The notes: generated by a model from the sequence alone, not told the origin. Shown: positions 10,058 through 19,345, counted from the first letter of the stretch. The stretch is DNA of 64,000 bases from Pectinophora gossypiella (GCF_024362695.1 NC_065428.1:10110895-10174894), one strand, 5' to 3'. Numbers and translations: made by a program.

Positions 10058-10665
10058 AAATAGCCAATATACGTCCCACTGAGGAGCTCGGTGGCGCAGC
10101 GGTAAACGCGCTTGGTCTGCGATTGTTGAAGTTAAGCAACTTTCGCAAAGGCAGGTCATAGGATGGGTGACCACAAAAAAAAAAGTTTTCATCTCGAGCT
10201 CCTCCGTGCTTCGGAAGGCACGTTAAGCCGTTGGTCCCGGCTGCATTAGCAGTCGTTAATAACCATCAATCCACACTGGGCCTGCGTGATGGTTTAAGGC
10301 CCGATCTCCCTATCCATCCATAGGGAAGGCCCGTGTCCCAGCACTGGGGACGTTAATGGGCTGATGATGATACGTCCCACTACTGGGTACAGGCCTCCCC
10401 TCAATTAACTGGAGGGGTATAGAGCATACTCCACCACGCTGCTTTAGTGCGAGTTAGTCTAGTAGCTCGAAACCTACGTCTTAACGTGCTTTTAAGCACG
10501 AAATCATCTTAATTTTTTGGACAACCAGGTGATACAGCCGGCAATGTCCTTGCCAAAAAAGTACAGTCTCATAAAGTGATTTCGACAATATTCCCAACGG
10601 GAATCGAACCCGGATCTCCAGATCGTGAGTCTAACGCTCTAACCACTAGACCACTAGGCTGTATG
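10058..10665 (-). mobile_element. SINE-2 copy interrupted by SINE-5S
   Basis: The 3' end lies at 10058-10080 (AGCCAATATACGTCCCACT). The rest resumes at 10370 and runs to the tRNA-like head (reverse of GGTCTAGTGGTTAGAGCGTT) near 10660. It is more diverged than the copies at 53643 and 56692. Confidence 0.85.
10081..10369 (+). mobile_element. SINE-5S, full copy with 12-bp target duplication
   Basis: ATACGTCCCACT at 10069-10080 and 10370-10381 fixes both ends. Order: tRNA-like box A TGGCGCAGCGG (10092-10102); 5S-like GAAGTTAAGC (10128) and GGATGGGTGACC (10161); an A-run; CTCGAGCTCCTC; the shared core (GTGCTTCGGAAGGCACGTTA); then a 3' end with CCCAGCACTGGGGACGTTAA and a (GAT) tail. The 33-base spacing between the two 5S-like blocks equals that of canonical 5S rRNA as I recall it. 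A Pol III internal promoter is inferred. Confidence 0.92.
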
Positions 10666-10679
10666 TAAATGTAAATATG

Positions 10680-10765
10680 TAAAATGTTTGTGTCGGTTTT
10701 TACGACAAATCCGAGAAAATAAGCAGCTCAAGGCGTTCCATAGTTTTCATTCGCTCCTAGTCCAC
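10680..10765 (-). mobile_element. Family X fragment
   Basis: TGTGTCGGTTTTTACGACAA and AAGCAGCTCAAGGCGTTCCA match the 5' half of Family X. Confidence 0.6.
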
Positions 10766-11005
10766 CATATTCTTTTATTCAGCGCTTATCCCTATCGACC
10801 CACTAGGGTCGATTAATTCTTTCAAATATTTTTCCTCTCAGACGACGCCCTGAGCCAAGGTTCGCGCCCAACTGGACACCCTCAAGCCTGTTATCTTAAA
10901 CGTTGTACCGGGTGAGAGCCTTCAGCGCTCCCCATTTGTCCGGCCAAGTAGTTAATGCCATCTGCGGCAAATCTACAATAAGTCACGTAAAAAAAAAGGC
11001 CACTA
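10766..11005 (+). mobile_element. LINE-P 3' copy
   Basis: Starts TTATTCAGCGCTTATCCCTA and ends with AATAAGTCACGTAAAAAAAA. Very close to 9551-9802. Confidence 0.85.
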
Positions 11006-11034
11006 TAGAATCTGCCTAGCAGATTATATAGGCT

Positions 11035-11155
11035 GTTTACGTAATCAACAGTGACATCGTATCAACATTGGCTGCAAGTTGTCTTTGATTACTTGTGGCT
11101 CTGCCCACCCCATTAGGGATTACGGGCGTGAGTTTATGTATGTATGTATGTTTAC
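11035..11155 (+). mobile_element. Family X 3' end
   Basis: TCAACATTGGCTGCAAGTTG through GGGATTACGGGCGTGAGTTT and a (TATG) tail. Confidence 0.75.
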
Positions 11156-11409
11156 GTAATATAAAGCCGTTGCCAACACCCCTCCCCCAAAATTCCCTTA
11201 GATATTCATAGGTGTAATTTAAAGACATATCCCAAACGTGCTTGGAATCATCCAGAACCTTCCTACTACAGATGAAACCTTCACTTAAGACGTTACGCTT
11301 AAGGTTTGTATTACAATGCCGCTAGGGTAAGAAAGTTAATTAATAAAGGAAGGTTAAGTCGATATGAAAATGTTGAGATAATTTTATTTGATGTCTATTG
11401 AGTGGGAAT
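11156..11409. other. Unassigned stretch
   Basis: Nothing recognised. Confidence 0.4.
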
Positions 11410-11690
11410 ATTCTATGCTGTTCTGGGAGCATATAAAAAACATAGAACACGTTCAGCTGCTTCTCTTCCCGGGCATGTCGTAAAAACCGACAGAGGGATT
11501 GTGTCCTCTAACATGATGGACTAATGTTATGGGCGATAGGCTGATCCCTTATCACCATAAGGTTCATCATATCCATCTTTGGACTTCGTATCAACAGTGG
11601 CTGCAAGTTGTCTTTGATTACTTGTGGCTCTGCCCACCCCATTAGGGATTACGGGCGTGAGTTTATGTATGTATGTATGTGAGTGGGAAT
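11410..11690 (+). mobile_element. Family X, longest copy
   Basis: Contiguous match, in the other orientation, to 3883-4146 and 42077-42355. It begins near ATGCTGTTCTGGGAGCATAT and ends in (TATG). All frames have stops. It is probably a SINE or a non-coding derivative using the RTE-A 3' end. Confidence 0.8.
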
Positions 11691-11782
11691 GGTACTCTTG
11701 AGGTTGTTATTTGGGAGGTTATTATGGTCGAATGGAATTTTGAACGGCCAGGTTCTAATCCGGGTATCATCATATACAGGCC

Positions 11783-11977
11783 AAAGGCCCCTGACGTGAC
11801 TCAAGTAACGACTACGGGACCAACGACTTAACATGTTTTACTTCTGGAAAATCAGGTGATCAGCCTGCTAAGTCCTAACCAAGCTTGAGATCACAAAGTG
11901 ATTTGTCCCCGCCGGGATTCGAACCCGGGACCACCGGATCGTGAGCAGAACGCTCAACCAATGGACCACGAAGGCCG
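11783..11977 (-). mobile_element. SINE-1 copy
   Basis: Box B reverse GGGATTCGAACCCGGGACCA at 11915 and GGCCAAAGGCCCCTGACGTG at the 3' side. The core has a short deletion. Confidence 0.8.
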
Positions 11978-11989
11978 TTAGAATACGTC

Positions 11990-12117
11990 TGAAAATAAAT
12001 AAAAATTCAACTAAAATTTTCATGAATTGTCCAACAGGAAATTTCACTTAATATCAACTAAGAATCACGGTCTGAGTCGTCCTCCAAGTTTTCGATACGG
12101 GGTCACTGTTACCCTGT
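11990..12117. mobile_element. MITE-F half copy
   Basis: TTTTCATGAATTGTCCAACA, CACTTAATATCAACTAAGAA, then ACCCTGTA at the edge: one arm of MITE-F. Confidence 0.6.
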
Positions 12118-12136
12118 ACCTACAAACGTACAATAT

Positions 12137-12420
12137 TCATCATCATCATCAGCCCATTAACGTCCCCACTGCTGGGGCACGGGCCTTCCCTATGGATGGA
12201 TAGGGAGATCAGGCCTTTAACCACCACGCGGGCCCAGTGCGGATTGGTGGTTATTAACGACTGCAAATGCAGCCGGAACCAACGGCTTAACGTGCCTTCC
12301 GAAGCACGAAGGAGCTAGAGATGAAAACTTTTTTTTGTGGTCACCCATCCTATGACCGGCCTTTTCGAAAGTTGCTTAACTTCAACAATCGCAGACCGAG
12401 CGCGTTTACCGCTGCGCCAC
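12137..12420 (-). mobile_element. SINE-5S copy
   Basis: (ATC) tail at the left, AACGTCCCCACTGCTGGGGC, the core in reverse, the 5S-like block in reverse, and CCGCTGCGCCACGC at the right. Confidence 0.87.
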
Positions 12421-12661
12421 GCTGTACAGTATTACTACATAATATTTAGTATTCCACTGTCGCCTGCTAGGTGATACGTCATGCATTCTGCGAGGCTACT
12501 CTGCATTCATATTGGGGTCGCTGGTTGCAATAAAATGGCACCAGAATTCAGGCTGGGAGGATTTATTTAAGAAACTGTTTACAAGGGGAACAAAAGGCAA
12601 ACTAAACTAATTAAAACATGGCGACTGCCAAGCACTTTTTTTTAGGGTTCCGTACCGAAAG

Positions 12662-12893
12662 AGTAGTAGCGAGTAAGCGCTGCTACCTCAAAAGCGCACC
12701 CCTGATGCCGGGCGGCAGCGGTATCAGTACTGGTTTGAGGCCGAAGAAATGGATTCTGGTAGAGCTCTAGGTAGAACATCACCGATTGAGAAATTGGAAA
12801 ACAAAAAAACCACACACGCCCTATCTATGGAGTAATGAAAATGGAGACGATTACTCCACCTACAAGAGCGCAGCTCTTAAATAAAAAGAGACT
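12662..12893 (+). mobile_element. RTE-B LINE 3' end, 7-bp target duplication
   Basis: CCGAAAG lies at 12655-12661 and 12894-12900. The insert runs from TAGCGAGTAAGCGCTGCTAC to ACAAGAGCGCAGCTCTTAAA, as in 34577-34840 (opposite strand) and 24260-24432. Confidence 0.7.
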
Positions 12894-13184
12894 CCGAAAG
12901 GGTAAAATACGGGATCCTATTACTAAGACCCGCCCGTCTGTCACCAGACTGTATTTCAAGAATCGTGTTAGGTGGACAGTTGAAATTTTCACAAATTATG
13001 TATTTCTGTTGCCGCTAGAACAAGAAATACTAAAAACGAAATAAAATGATTATTCAAGGCGGGCTCTCTTACAACAAATGCAATATCTTTTTCAGTTTTC
13101 GCTCGATAGCAATAATGACTTGAAGATGATGATGAGGAACTTGAAATATTCACAAAACACTCAGCTGAATTATTAATTTTAATA

Positions 13185-13262
13185 ATAATGATATATGTTT
13201 ATGTTTTGTGTCCATTGTGCTCAATAAAGTATTTTATCTATCTATCTATAATAAATAATAAA
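13185..13262 (+). repeat. LINE 3' end with (ATCT) tail
   Basis: TGTGTCCATTGTGCTCAATA AAGTATTTT then ATCTATCTATCT. It lies within the element at 12645-13406. Confidence 0.5.
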
Positions 13263-13406
13263 ATTAAAAAAAAGTTTAAGGGGGACTCCCATATAAACAA
13301 AAAAACAATATTTTGCCTATTTTTGCTCGATATCAAAATACAATATTAAATTTACGGTACGGAACCCTTCATGCGTGAGTCCGACTCGCACTTGGCCGGT
13401 TTTTTA

Positions 13407-13847
13407 ATTGTAAGCGATATTTAAAGTATCACACGACGATAGAAAACAATATTCTATCGAGTATTTAATTAAACACGATGCTTTACCCAAACATTAACTT
13501 TACATTTATTGCAGTAAAATTCAGGTAAAAAAAATTCAACAGATATTTTTTTTTCCAAACATACCATCCAGCCCATATCAATCTATTCTCAAAACGTATT
13601 TCAAATGAATAACGCCGATGTCTGGAACATCCATTGCGGGTAAAGTACAGTAATTCATTACACCTACCATCCATTGCCACAGAGCACGAAACCTGATCAC
13701 GCCCGGGGTCTACTAGAGGCGAAATTGAAACAATAACCATGATCCCATGCTTACCACAGAATTTAATTTGTTTCCTCTGATTTCGTACTTTTACTAAAAT
13801 GTAAATATCTGTAATTGATTCTGCCATTTATAAACTAGGGATCTGAA
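13407..13847. other. Unassigned stretch
   Basis: A 114-codon minus-strand frame (13483-13827) crosses it, but it has no recognisable domain and begins and ends in AT-rich sequence. I do not call it a gene. Confidence 0.4.
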
Positions 13848-14262
13848 ATGTCCACATTGAAGCAGTTCATCTAATCGAATCTGATCTGTGGTCCAGTGGT
13901 TGAGCGTTCTGCTCACGATCCGGATGTCCGGAGGGGACATATCACAAAATTCATTTTGTGATCCCTAATTTGGTTAAGATTATTACAGGCTGATCACTTG
14001 CTTATCCGAAAATACGATGATCCATGCTTCCCTGGTTACTAATGGAAGTGCGCAATCGTTACATGAGTCAATGGCGGCTTAATAATAACTCTGACACCAG
14101 GGTTGGTGGGGTAGGCAATCCACTTCACAACCCGCACGATAAAAGCAAACGAAATATTGGAAATAGTCTAATAGAAGTAATTGCACAATGACTAAGTGAA
14201 AAAGCAAAATTTATATTTCGATTAATTGCTTCAATGTAGCTTTTTTCAGATAGATGACACTT
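13848..14262. mobile_element. Inverted-repeat element with SINE-1 nested inside
   Basis: Outer arms TGAAATGTCCACATTGAAGC and GCTTCAATGTAGCTTTTTTC are reverse-complementary and related to the 1744-2785 element. SINE-1 (plus) fills 13884-14155: GTGGTCCAGTGGTTGAGCGT to AACCCGCACGATAAAA. Confidence 0.65.
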
Positions 14263-14299
14263 TTACGCTCAGAAAAGTATGAAGTCAATGTTCAATGAA

Positions 14300-14590
14300 G
14301 TCAATATGCACTGGCGGCTCAATAGTAACCCTGACACCAAGGTTGATGAGGTTGGTACTTTCAATTCAAATTCAAATTCAAAAATATCTTTATTCAGTAG
14401 GTAACATAGTTACACTTTGAATCAATTTTTACGTCTCATACGCCTAAAACTACTACAGCTTCTCACAACCTGTATAGGGAAAAGAAGCTGCAAGATAAAC
14501 CTCAGCACAGGCCCTAGACGTTCTTAAAAAAAAAAAAAATCTCCACCTCACACCCCACACGATAGAAGAGAATATGCACTAATAGAAGCA
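14300..14590 (+). mobile_element. SINE-1 3' end interrupted by LINE-F
   Basis: GGCGGCTCAATAGTAACCCT...GATGAGGTTGGTAC is followed at 14358-14545 by a minus-strand LINE-F tail (AATTCAAATTCAAATTCAAA, TTATTCAGTAGG). SINE-1 then resumes as CCACCTCACACCCCACACGA. Confidence 0.75.
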
Positions 14591-14941
14591 CCGCCTCTAA
14601 CAACCGAGCGTATTTCCCTTCCTTGCTCTGCGATCATCACCTACATCCACTGCCGGGTATGGTAATCGCGCCACAACTCACTGTTATGGCGCTGTTACAG
14701 CCTTAACTGTTTAATTGAACATGTTCCGTGTTTGAACGGGTCAGGTTCATAGTAAGAACATGAAGTAATTTTGGGGGGCTGTGGGCGCCTGTGGGTCAAC
14801 TACTCGAAGAGTGTGTTGTCGACAATACAATGGTGAAATCATTCTGAACTACCGAGGTTTTGTAGCGCATCCACTATGTTCCTCAAGAACATATGGTTGA
14901 CTGTTTTATCAGTATACGAAAAGAGACTGCGTCTATTTCAT
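14591..14941. other. Unassigned stretch
   Basis: Nothing recognised beyond scattered simple sequence. Confidence 0.4.
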
Positions 14942-15180
14942 CGCCTCCTCAGCCCTGGTGTCAGGGTTATTATTGAGCTGCCAAAGGCCCCTGACATGAC
15001 TCATGTAACGACTACGTACTTACATCAGTAAGTAGTAACCGGTACCTTACGAAGCCCGAATCGACTTACTTTCGGACAATCAGGTGATCAGTCTGTAATG
15101 TCCTAGCCAAACTAGGGATCACAAAGTGATTTTTGTGATATGTCCCCACCGGGATTCAACCACTGGACCACGGAGACCGA
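14942..15180 (-). mobile_element. SINE-1 copy
   Basis: Reverse of the full SINE-1 order, from GGTGTCAGGGTTATTATTGA to CCACTGGACCACGGAG. Box B has lost several bases (CCGGGATTCAACC). Confidence 0.82.
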
Positions 15181-15374
15181 ACGTCAATATCCTAACCAAA
15201 CAAGGTACACACAAAGTTTTTTTTGCTAGACGTGTCACCGTCGAGAATCGAATTACTATCCGCCTTGCCGATAAAAAAATAAACAGGGGACGAACGTGTG
15301 CGAAAAATTAAATTCAAATATCACAGAATTCGATTGAAATTTGCTTACCCTGTGTTTATTTTTTTATTGGTAAA

Positions 15375-15540
15375 GCGGTCCGGAGTTGCACCAACGAGTT
15401 ATTAATTTATCTTAAGTGCAGTTTACACTAACGCGTTGGTCTAACAGAAAACTGAAGTGTGAGTACTTAGTTCATCTTACGATGGTTGTTCTCGCTACCG
15501 CATTGGGATTTGGGTTATATGCGTGAGCTTATGTTAGGGT
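15375..15540 (+). mobile_element. SINE-C copy, head decayed
   Basis: CAACGAGTTATTAATTTATC, TTAAGTGCAGTTTACACTAA, TGTGAGTACTTAGTTCATCT and the end GATTTGGGTTATATGCGTGA. Confidence 0.7.
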
Positions 15541-15559
15541 AAAGCGGTAGGAGTCATAG

Positions 15560-15693
15560 GGTGGTATTTATAAACAAATCTCAGCTGAGAATGCCCTCAA
15601 AGTCATGCTCAAGTCCGAGTTTTTCTATAAGAACTGTCATATTGACATGATCTTGAGGGCAGTCTCAGCTGAGATTAGTTTATTAATACCACC
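15560..15693. mobile_element. Palindromic MITE (134 bp)
   Basis: GGTGGTATTTATAAAC...ATCTCAGCTGAGA at the left is mirrored by TCTCAGCTGAGATTAG...AATACCACC at the right. GCCCTCAAAGTCATGCTCAAG pairs with CTTGAGGGC further in. Single copy in this window. Confidence 0.75.
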
Positions 15694-16076
15694 AAATTCA
15701 AATTCAAAAATATCTTTATTCAGTAGGTAACATAGTTACACTTTGAATCGTAAATTTTTACATAACGAACGTCTCATCCGCCTAAAACTACTACAGCTTC
15801 TCACAACCTGTATAGCCGGAGAAAAGAAGCTGCAAGAAAAACCTCGGCACAGGGCCCTAGAAGTTCTTAAAAAAAATATTGGTATACAATTGAGTAATTT
15901 AGCTGCCTAATATCAGTTCTCAGACAGTTAATCCCATGCATTCATATCTTCTAAATAATCACTAACTTTATTATAACCTTTTTTGCAAAGTTTATATTTC
16001 AAACTACTGTCTTAAAACAGTTGAAAAGCAAATTCTGAATGTCAATGGGAATCTTATTGTAAAAACGTAAATATAC
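15694..16076 (-). mobile_element. LINE-F copy in the intron next to the Ig exon
   Basis: Tail (TTTGAA) at the left in reverse, AATAAA in sense with the host gene, and the 3' UTR. The coding end is RFYNKIP-like, broken by changes. It extends further 5' than most copies and stops 37 bp from the splice donor of the Ig exon. Confidence 0.85.
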
Positions 16077-16113
16077 ATTGCCCCACCCATAGTATAAATA
16101 AATGCAGACTCAC

Positions 16114-16284
16114 CGTCAAGCCGCTCCTTCCCGTTGAACCGCCATACTACTTTAGGCTGTGGCTTTCCCCCCCTCACTATGCAAGTTATGTTGATCTTAG
16201 TCCTCTCCAGCAGGGGGCCGAAGGTTTCACCATCTTGCAGCTTCTGACCTTCGCCCGTCAGCATCTCGACTGATGTTGGCTTCA
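16114..16284 (-). CDS. Internal exon encoding half of an Ig domain (Sidestep-like IgSF protein)
   Basis: Read on the minus strand, a polypyrimidine tract ending TTTTTTTCAG precedes the exon and GTGAGT follows it, so both splice sites are good. The exon is 171 bp, starts in phase 1 and ends in phase 1, and holds 56 complete codons. The peptide starts KPTSVEMLTGEGQKLQ and carries INITC at residues 30-34 and PKVVW at 43-47. This is the B-strand Cys and C-strand Trp of an Ig fold, 13 residues apart, with an NIT glycosylation sequon. The GPLLERTKINITC...GGKPQPKVVW pattern resembles the second Ig domain of insect Sidestep proteins, which are membrane adhesion receptors in axon guidance. That family call is from memory. 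The second Cys and F strand must lie on the next exon at lower coordinates; I could not find it. Flanking exons are not visible, so introns are long and repeat-filled. Other Ig adhesion proteins are possible. Confidence 0.8.
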
Positions 16285-16289
16285 CTGAA

Positions 16290-16771
16290 AAAAATATAAG
16301 AATATGTTAGGCTCAAATTAAATTATGCATAAAAAATATATACGTAATGTATGAATATTAATTAAATAATTCTTCGGCCCCACCCACGCCTTCCATATGC
16401 CCGAGATCCGAAAACGACATACAAATAATAATAAAGCTTTATTTCAGAATTTTTTCCATACATACAAAACACTTAATTATTTTTTTTAAGATAGAAGAAG
16501 ACTTAAAAATTATATAAAATTAAATAAATAATATAGTGTAGTGATTATTCATTTAATACACTTTTATCACACAAAATCTATTAGATAATATTTTTCGACT
16601 TTTTATAACTAGTTAAAAGTCAATGTTATATTTTTTTATTTTGGAATGATTTTACGTAATCTCGAAATTCGTAATTCAATAAAAAAGGTAAACATGGAAA
16701 ATATTGGCGGTATTCAAATTCGAAAGGCGTTGTTTATCGCTGAAATAAGGGAAGAGAAAAAAGCAACGTTC
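16290..16771. other. AT-rich intron sequence
   Basis: Upstream (minus strand) of the Ig exon. Apart from an AATAATAAAGCTTTATTTCA string near 16427, which may be a LINE tail, nothing is recognised. Confidence 0.5.
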
Positions 16772-17197
16772 GTTCTTCTTTTTTATCGACAATGATCTGT
16801 CCTTCGTTCTGCTTCTGATAAGTTATGTTTTAGAATTTTATTTCATGTTTTGATTGTCCAAAAATATAGTTATCTTATTATACTCAAAATACAAGCAAAA
16901 TACTAATCGGTTCCTCAATTAGTTATTAACATAGCTTGATCGTTTTTCACAAAATTCTGTGACAGAGTGGTAAATTGAAATGCTGTCTCCGATGAAAAGG
17001 GCCACTCTGTCACAATATTTTTTGGAATGCGCCTGCAAAGAAAAGTATGTTACCAAGATAAAGAGAACCACTAAATAGTCCTCTACAGACACATCTTTAT
17101 ATGATGTTTTAAAATATTTATTGCCGTTATAATTTTAAAGATGTTAAATCCGATAAATCGAGAAAATGTCTTTTTATTGTCGATAAAAAAGAAGAAC
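16772..17197. mobile_element. MITE-G copy 2 (426 bp)
   Basis: Ungapped match to 3452-3877. Differences seen are at ATTAACATAG (copy 1 ATTAACGTAG) and AAAATTCTGTG (copy 1 AAAATTATGTG). Same inverted ends and internal 13-bp stem. It lies in the intron just upstream of the Ig exon. Confidence 0.88.
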
Positions 17198-17977
17198 GAC
17201 CCATTGCCGTTTGTCATTTTGTTGAAATTGCGCACTTACTTTTATATGCTCAAATCTCAAATTGCAATATGCCTACCTATATTTAATAAAATGAATTGCT
17301 TCAATGAGGCCTTTTCAGACCCTTAGGACACAAAAATAAATATTTTTACTCCTTACAACACAAACCATTTGAATTAGAACTCACTTCACAGCACGTTCGT
17401 AGCAAATGTCGGATGTAGTTGCTACGCGCGTAGCAACGGACTACGGAGTGCATCTGCATTATAATTACTGGAATTTGCTTTTACATTCTCAAGTATTGGC
17501 TTTTGGTTGATAGTTTTTTTTGTAAGTTGTTTATATTTATACAATATATTTCTTAATCTCCAGGTTTTCATTACTCACGTTTAGGTCACGCAGGAAAACA
17601 ACAATAAAGTACTCAGTTCTGACTTCAAATTTGTGTACACGATAAATCTAATAATTGATGAACATGGAAATTAGCATTCGCTTGTATTCGAAAATGTGAT
17701 GCATGCTGAGTGGCATTAAGAAAATAGACGCACTGTACATACTCTACACATACTGGCCTTTCGTTCTGACCGTCAATCATTTTAAATTTCGAAATTCTCA
17801 TTCCATTCCGCTTTCCTTTCACTTTACACTGACTCATTGCATCCCGGACCTTCATAAGAACAACATAAATATATTATACTGTTTAGCTCTGGCCGTGCCC
17901 TCTAATTTTGGATTTGATCTTATATCTAAGCATCGTTATAATTAGATTGTGACGTGTTATTAATAAACTATATTATA
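17198..17977. other. Mixed stretch: inverted-repeat element end, palindrome, short repeats
   Basis: 17228-17330 has GAATTGCTTCAATGAGGCCT, an end of the 1744-type element. 17418-17437 is a perfect 20-bp palindrome. 17570-17700 shares GATGAACATGGAAATTAGCA with the foldback at 28085. 17735-17812 matches 7375-7445 in reverse. Confidence 0.55.
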
Positions 17978-18205
17978 CAGGATGTTAGTGACATCGTAGC
18001 GAATACTGAGGGGGATGATTCAGACCCTTATTCTGAGTTGATGTCAAGTGGAATTTCTGTCTGAAAATTCTTGACATTTTTTTGTGTTTTTTTTAATCAT
18101 TTTTAGTTCCATACTTTTGCGACGGAAAATTCCACTTGATATTAACTCAGAATCATGGCCTGAGTCATCCCTCTCAGTATTCGTTACGATGTGACTAACA
18201 TCTGG
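17978..18205. mobile_element. MITE-F copy, both arms present
   Basis: TA, then CAGGATGTTAGTGACATCGT at the left, and CGTTACGATGTGACTAACAT at the right in reverse. The arms are about 100 bp each with a short centre. TA flanks fit Tc1/mariner-like targets. Confidence 0.85.
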
Positions 18206-18688
18206 TATATTCCTGCTGAATTTAATACGTTATTTTGTCATCGTTATCGCCAACCATTCCTCTACACTGCCGACACGTCGGGATACCATCCTCACCACCC
18301 ATCGTGCCGCATACGTATTTCAGGATTGTAATTAATTATCCCTTTTATCAATAACAAAGCACTCCTTCATAATAACTGCACTCAAACATTAAAAAAGCTG
18401 CACATTTCGGTACAGTCGAGATATAAAATCAGAGGGCACAATCAAGTAATACAGTTACGAAGACAATCGCTGTGATTGGGTGTACAGTCGCGTCCAGCGT
18501 TGTTTGGACGGCGAATAAAGAAAATTGAAAATTTTCTCTCAAAGAACAAAATGGGAAAGCTTGGGTTATGGTTTTTTGCTTTTTTCTGTTGTGCTGAGAT
18601 TAAGTATTAAGGAGGAATGGAAACCAGGTCTTTGTGCTTTGTGGCCTGGATAGTGTCTTAATTACTAATCTGTAAAGTGAATACGCGA
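18206..18688. other. Unassigned stretch
   Basis: No feature recognised. Confidence 0.4.
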
Positions 18689-19115
18689 CAGCCTAGTTGG
18701 GGGAACGCATGACTTACGTAATAATGTCTCAAGTTCTTTTTTTTTGACTTTTCGTGTTGTAGATTTGCCGCAGATGGCATTAACTACTTGGCCGGACAAA
18801 TGGGGAGCGCCGAAGGCTCTCACCCGGTACAACGATAAAGACAACAGGCCTGAAGGTTGGGCGCGAACCTCGGCTCAGGGCGTCGTCTGAGAGGAAAAAC
18901 ATATGAACGAAGTAATCGATCTTAGTGGGCCTATAGCGATAAGTGCTGATTGAGGGAATTCGTCGACCACGCCCGCGGGGTCGGTATCAGGGTCCTAAAG
19001 TGTTTGGTGTCGCGAGCTGATTGACCGGCTCTATTGCTAAAGTAATCGGGTAAGTCTCAAGTTCGAATCCCAGCTCGGGCTTTAAACCACTGAATTCTGA
19101 TTTTTAAAAATAGAT
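18689..19115 (+). mobile_element. tRNA-headed SINE (separate family) interrupted by LINE-P
   Basis: 18689-18736 has a tRNA-like head (ACAGCCTAGTTGGGGGAACG). 19054-19115 resumes with GTCTCAAGTTCGAATCCCAG and GGGCTTTAAACCACTGAATT. Joined at the duplication it reads as a complete box A to box B tRNA-like unit. A related scrap is at 40735-40800. Confidence 0.65.
18737..19053 (-). mobile_element. LINE-P copy with 11-bp target duplication
   Basis: GTCTCAAGTTC occurs at 18726-18736 and 19054-19064. Poly(A) in reverse (T-run) at the left. Body GGTGCAGATTTGCCGCAGAT-like strings through CGACCACGCCCGCGGGGTCG. 5'-truncated. Confidence 0.88.
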
Positions 19116-19345
19116 CTTTTTTTTTCTTGATAGAAGAAAAATAGATAAGAGTGGAAGAAGTAAACATGGTGTATCAGGATCGTAGTAAATATTATTATGT
19201 GGTCTTTGCCTATGGGAATTAGGCGTTATCTAATGTACTTGGAATTTCTTATGTTAGGCACATTTTCGTCGAAGACTTGAAAGGAAAGCAAATCTTCTTA
19301 TAAAACTTTATGCGATTTTCTCATCAAAAAGTATCTATTATAATA

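Larger units (their letters stand above)
12645..13406. mobile_element. Lepidopteran GGGTTCCGTACC element, interrupted
   Basis: GGGTTCCGTACC at 12645-12656 is mirrored by GGTACGGAACCC at 13356-13367. The latter is followed by GAGTCCGACTCGCACTTGGC CGG, an end I recognise from many lepidopteran genomes. Internal strings such as CTGTTGCCGCTAGAACAAGA also match memory of that family. An RTE-B fragment is nested at 12662-12893. Confidence 0.78.

Noticed and set aside
10092..10172. A true 5S rRNA gene or pseudogene
   Set aside because: Only the middle part resembles 5S. The ends belong to a repeated SINE with a tRNA-like box A and RTE-like tail.
13483..13827. 114-codon minus-strand frame as a gene
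   Set aside because: No recognisable domain, low-complexity Phe/Leu-rich end, no splice or expression context.
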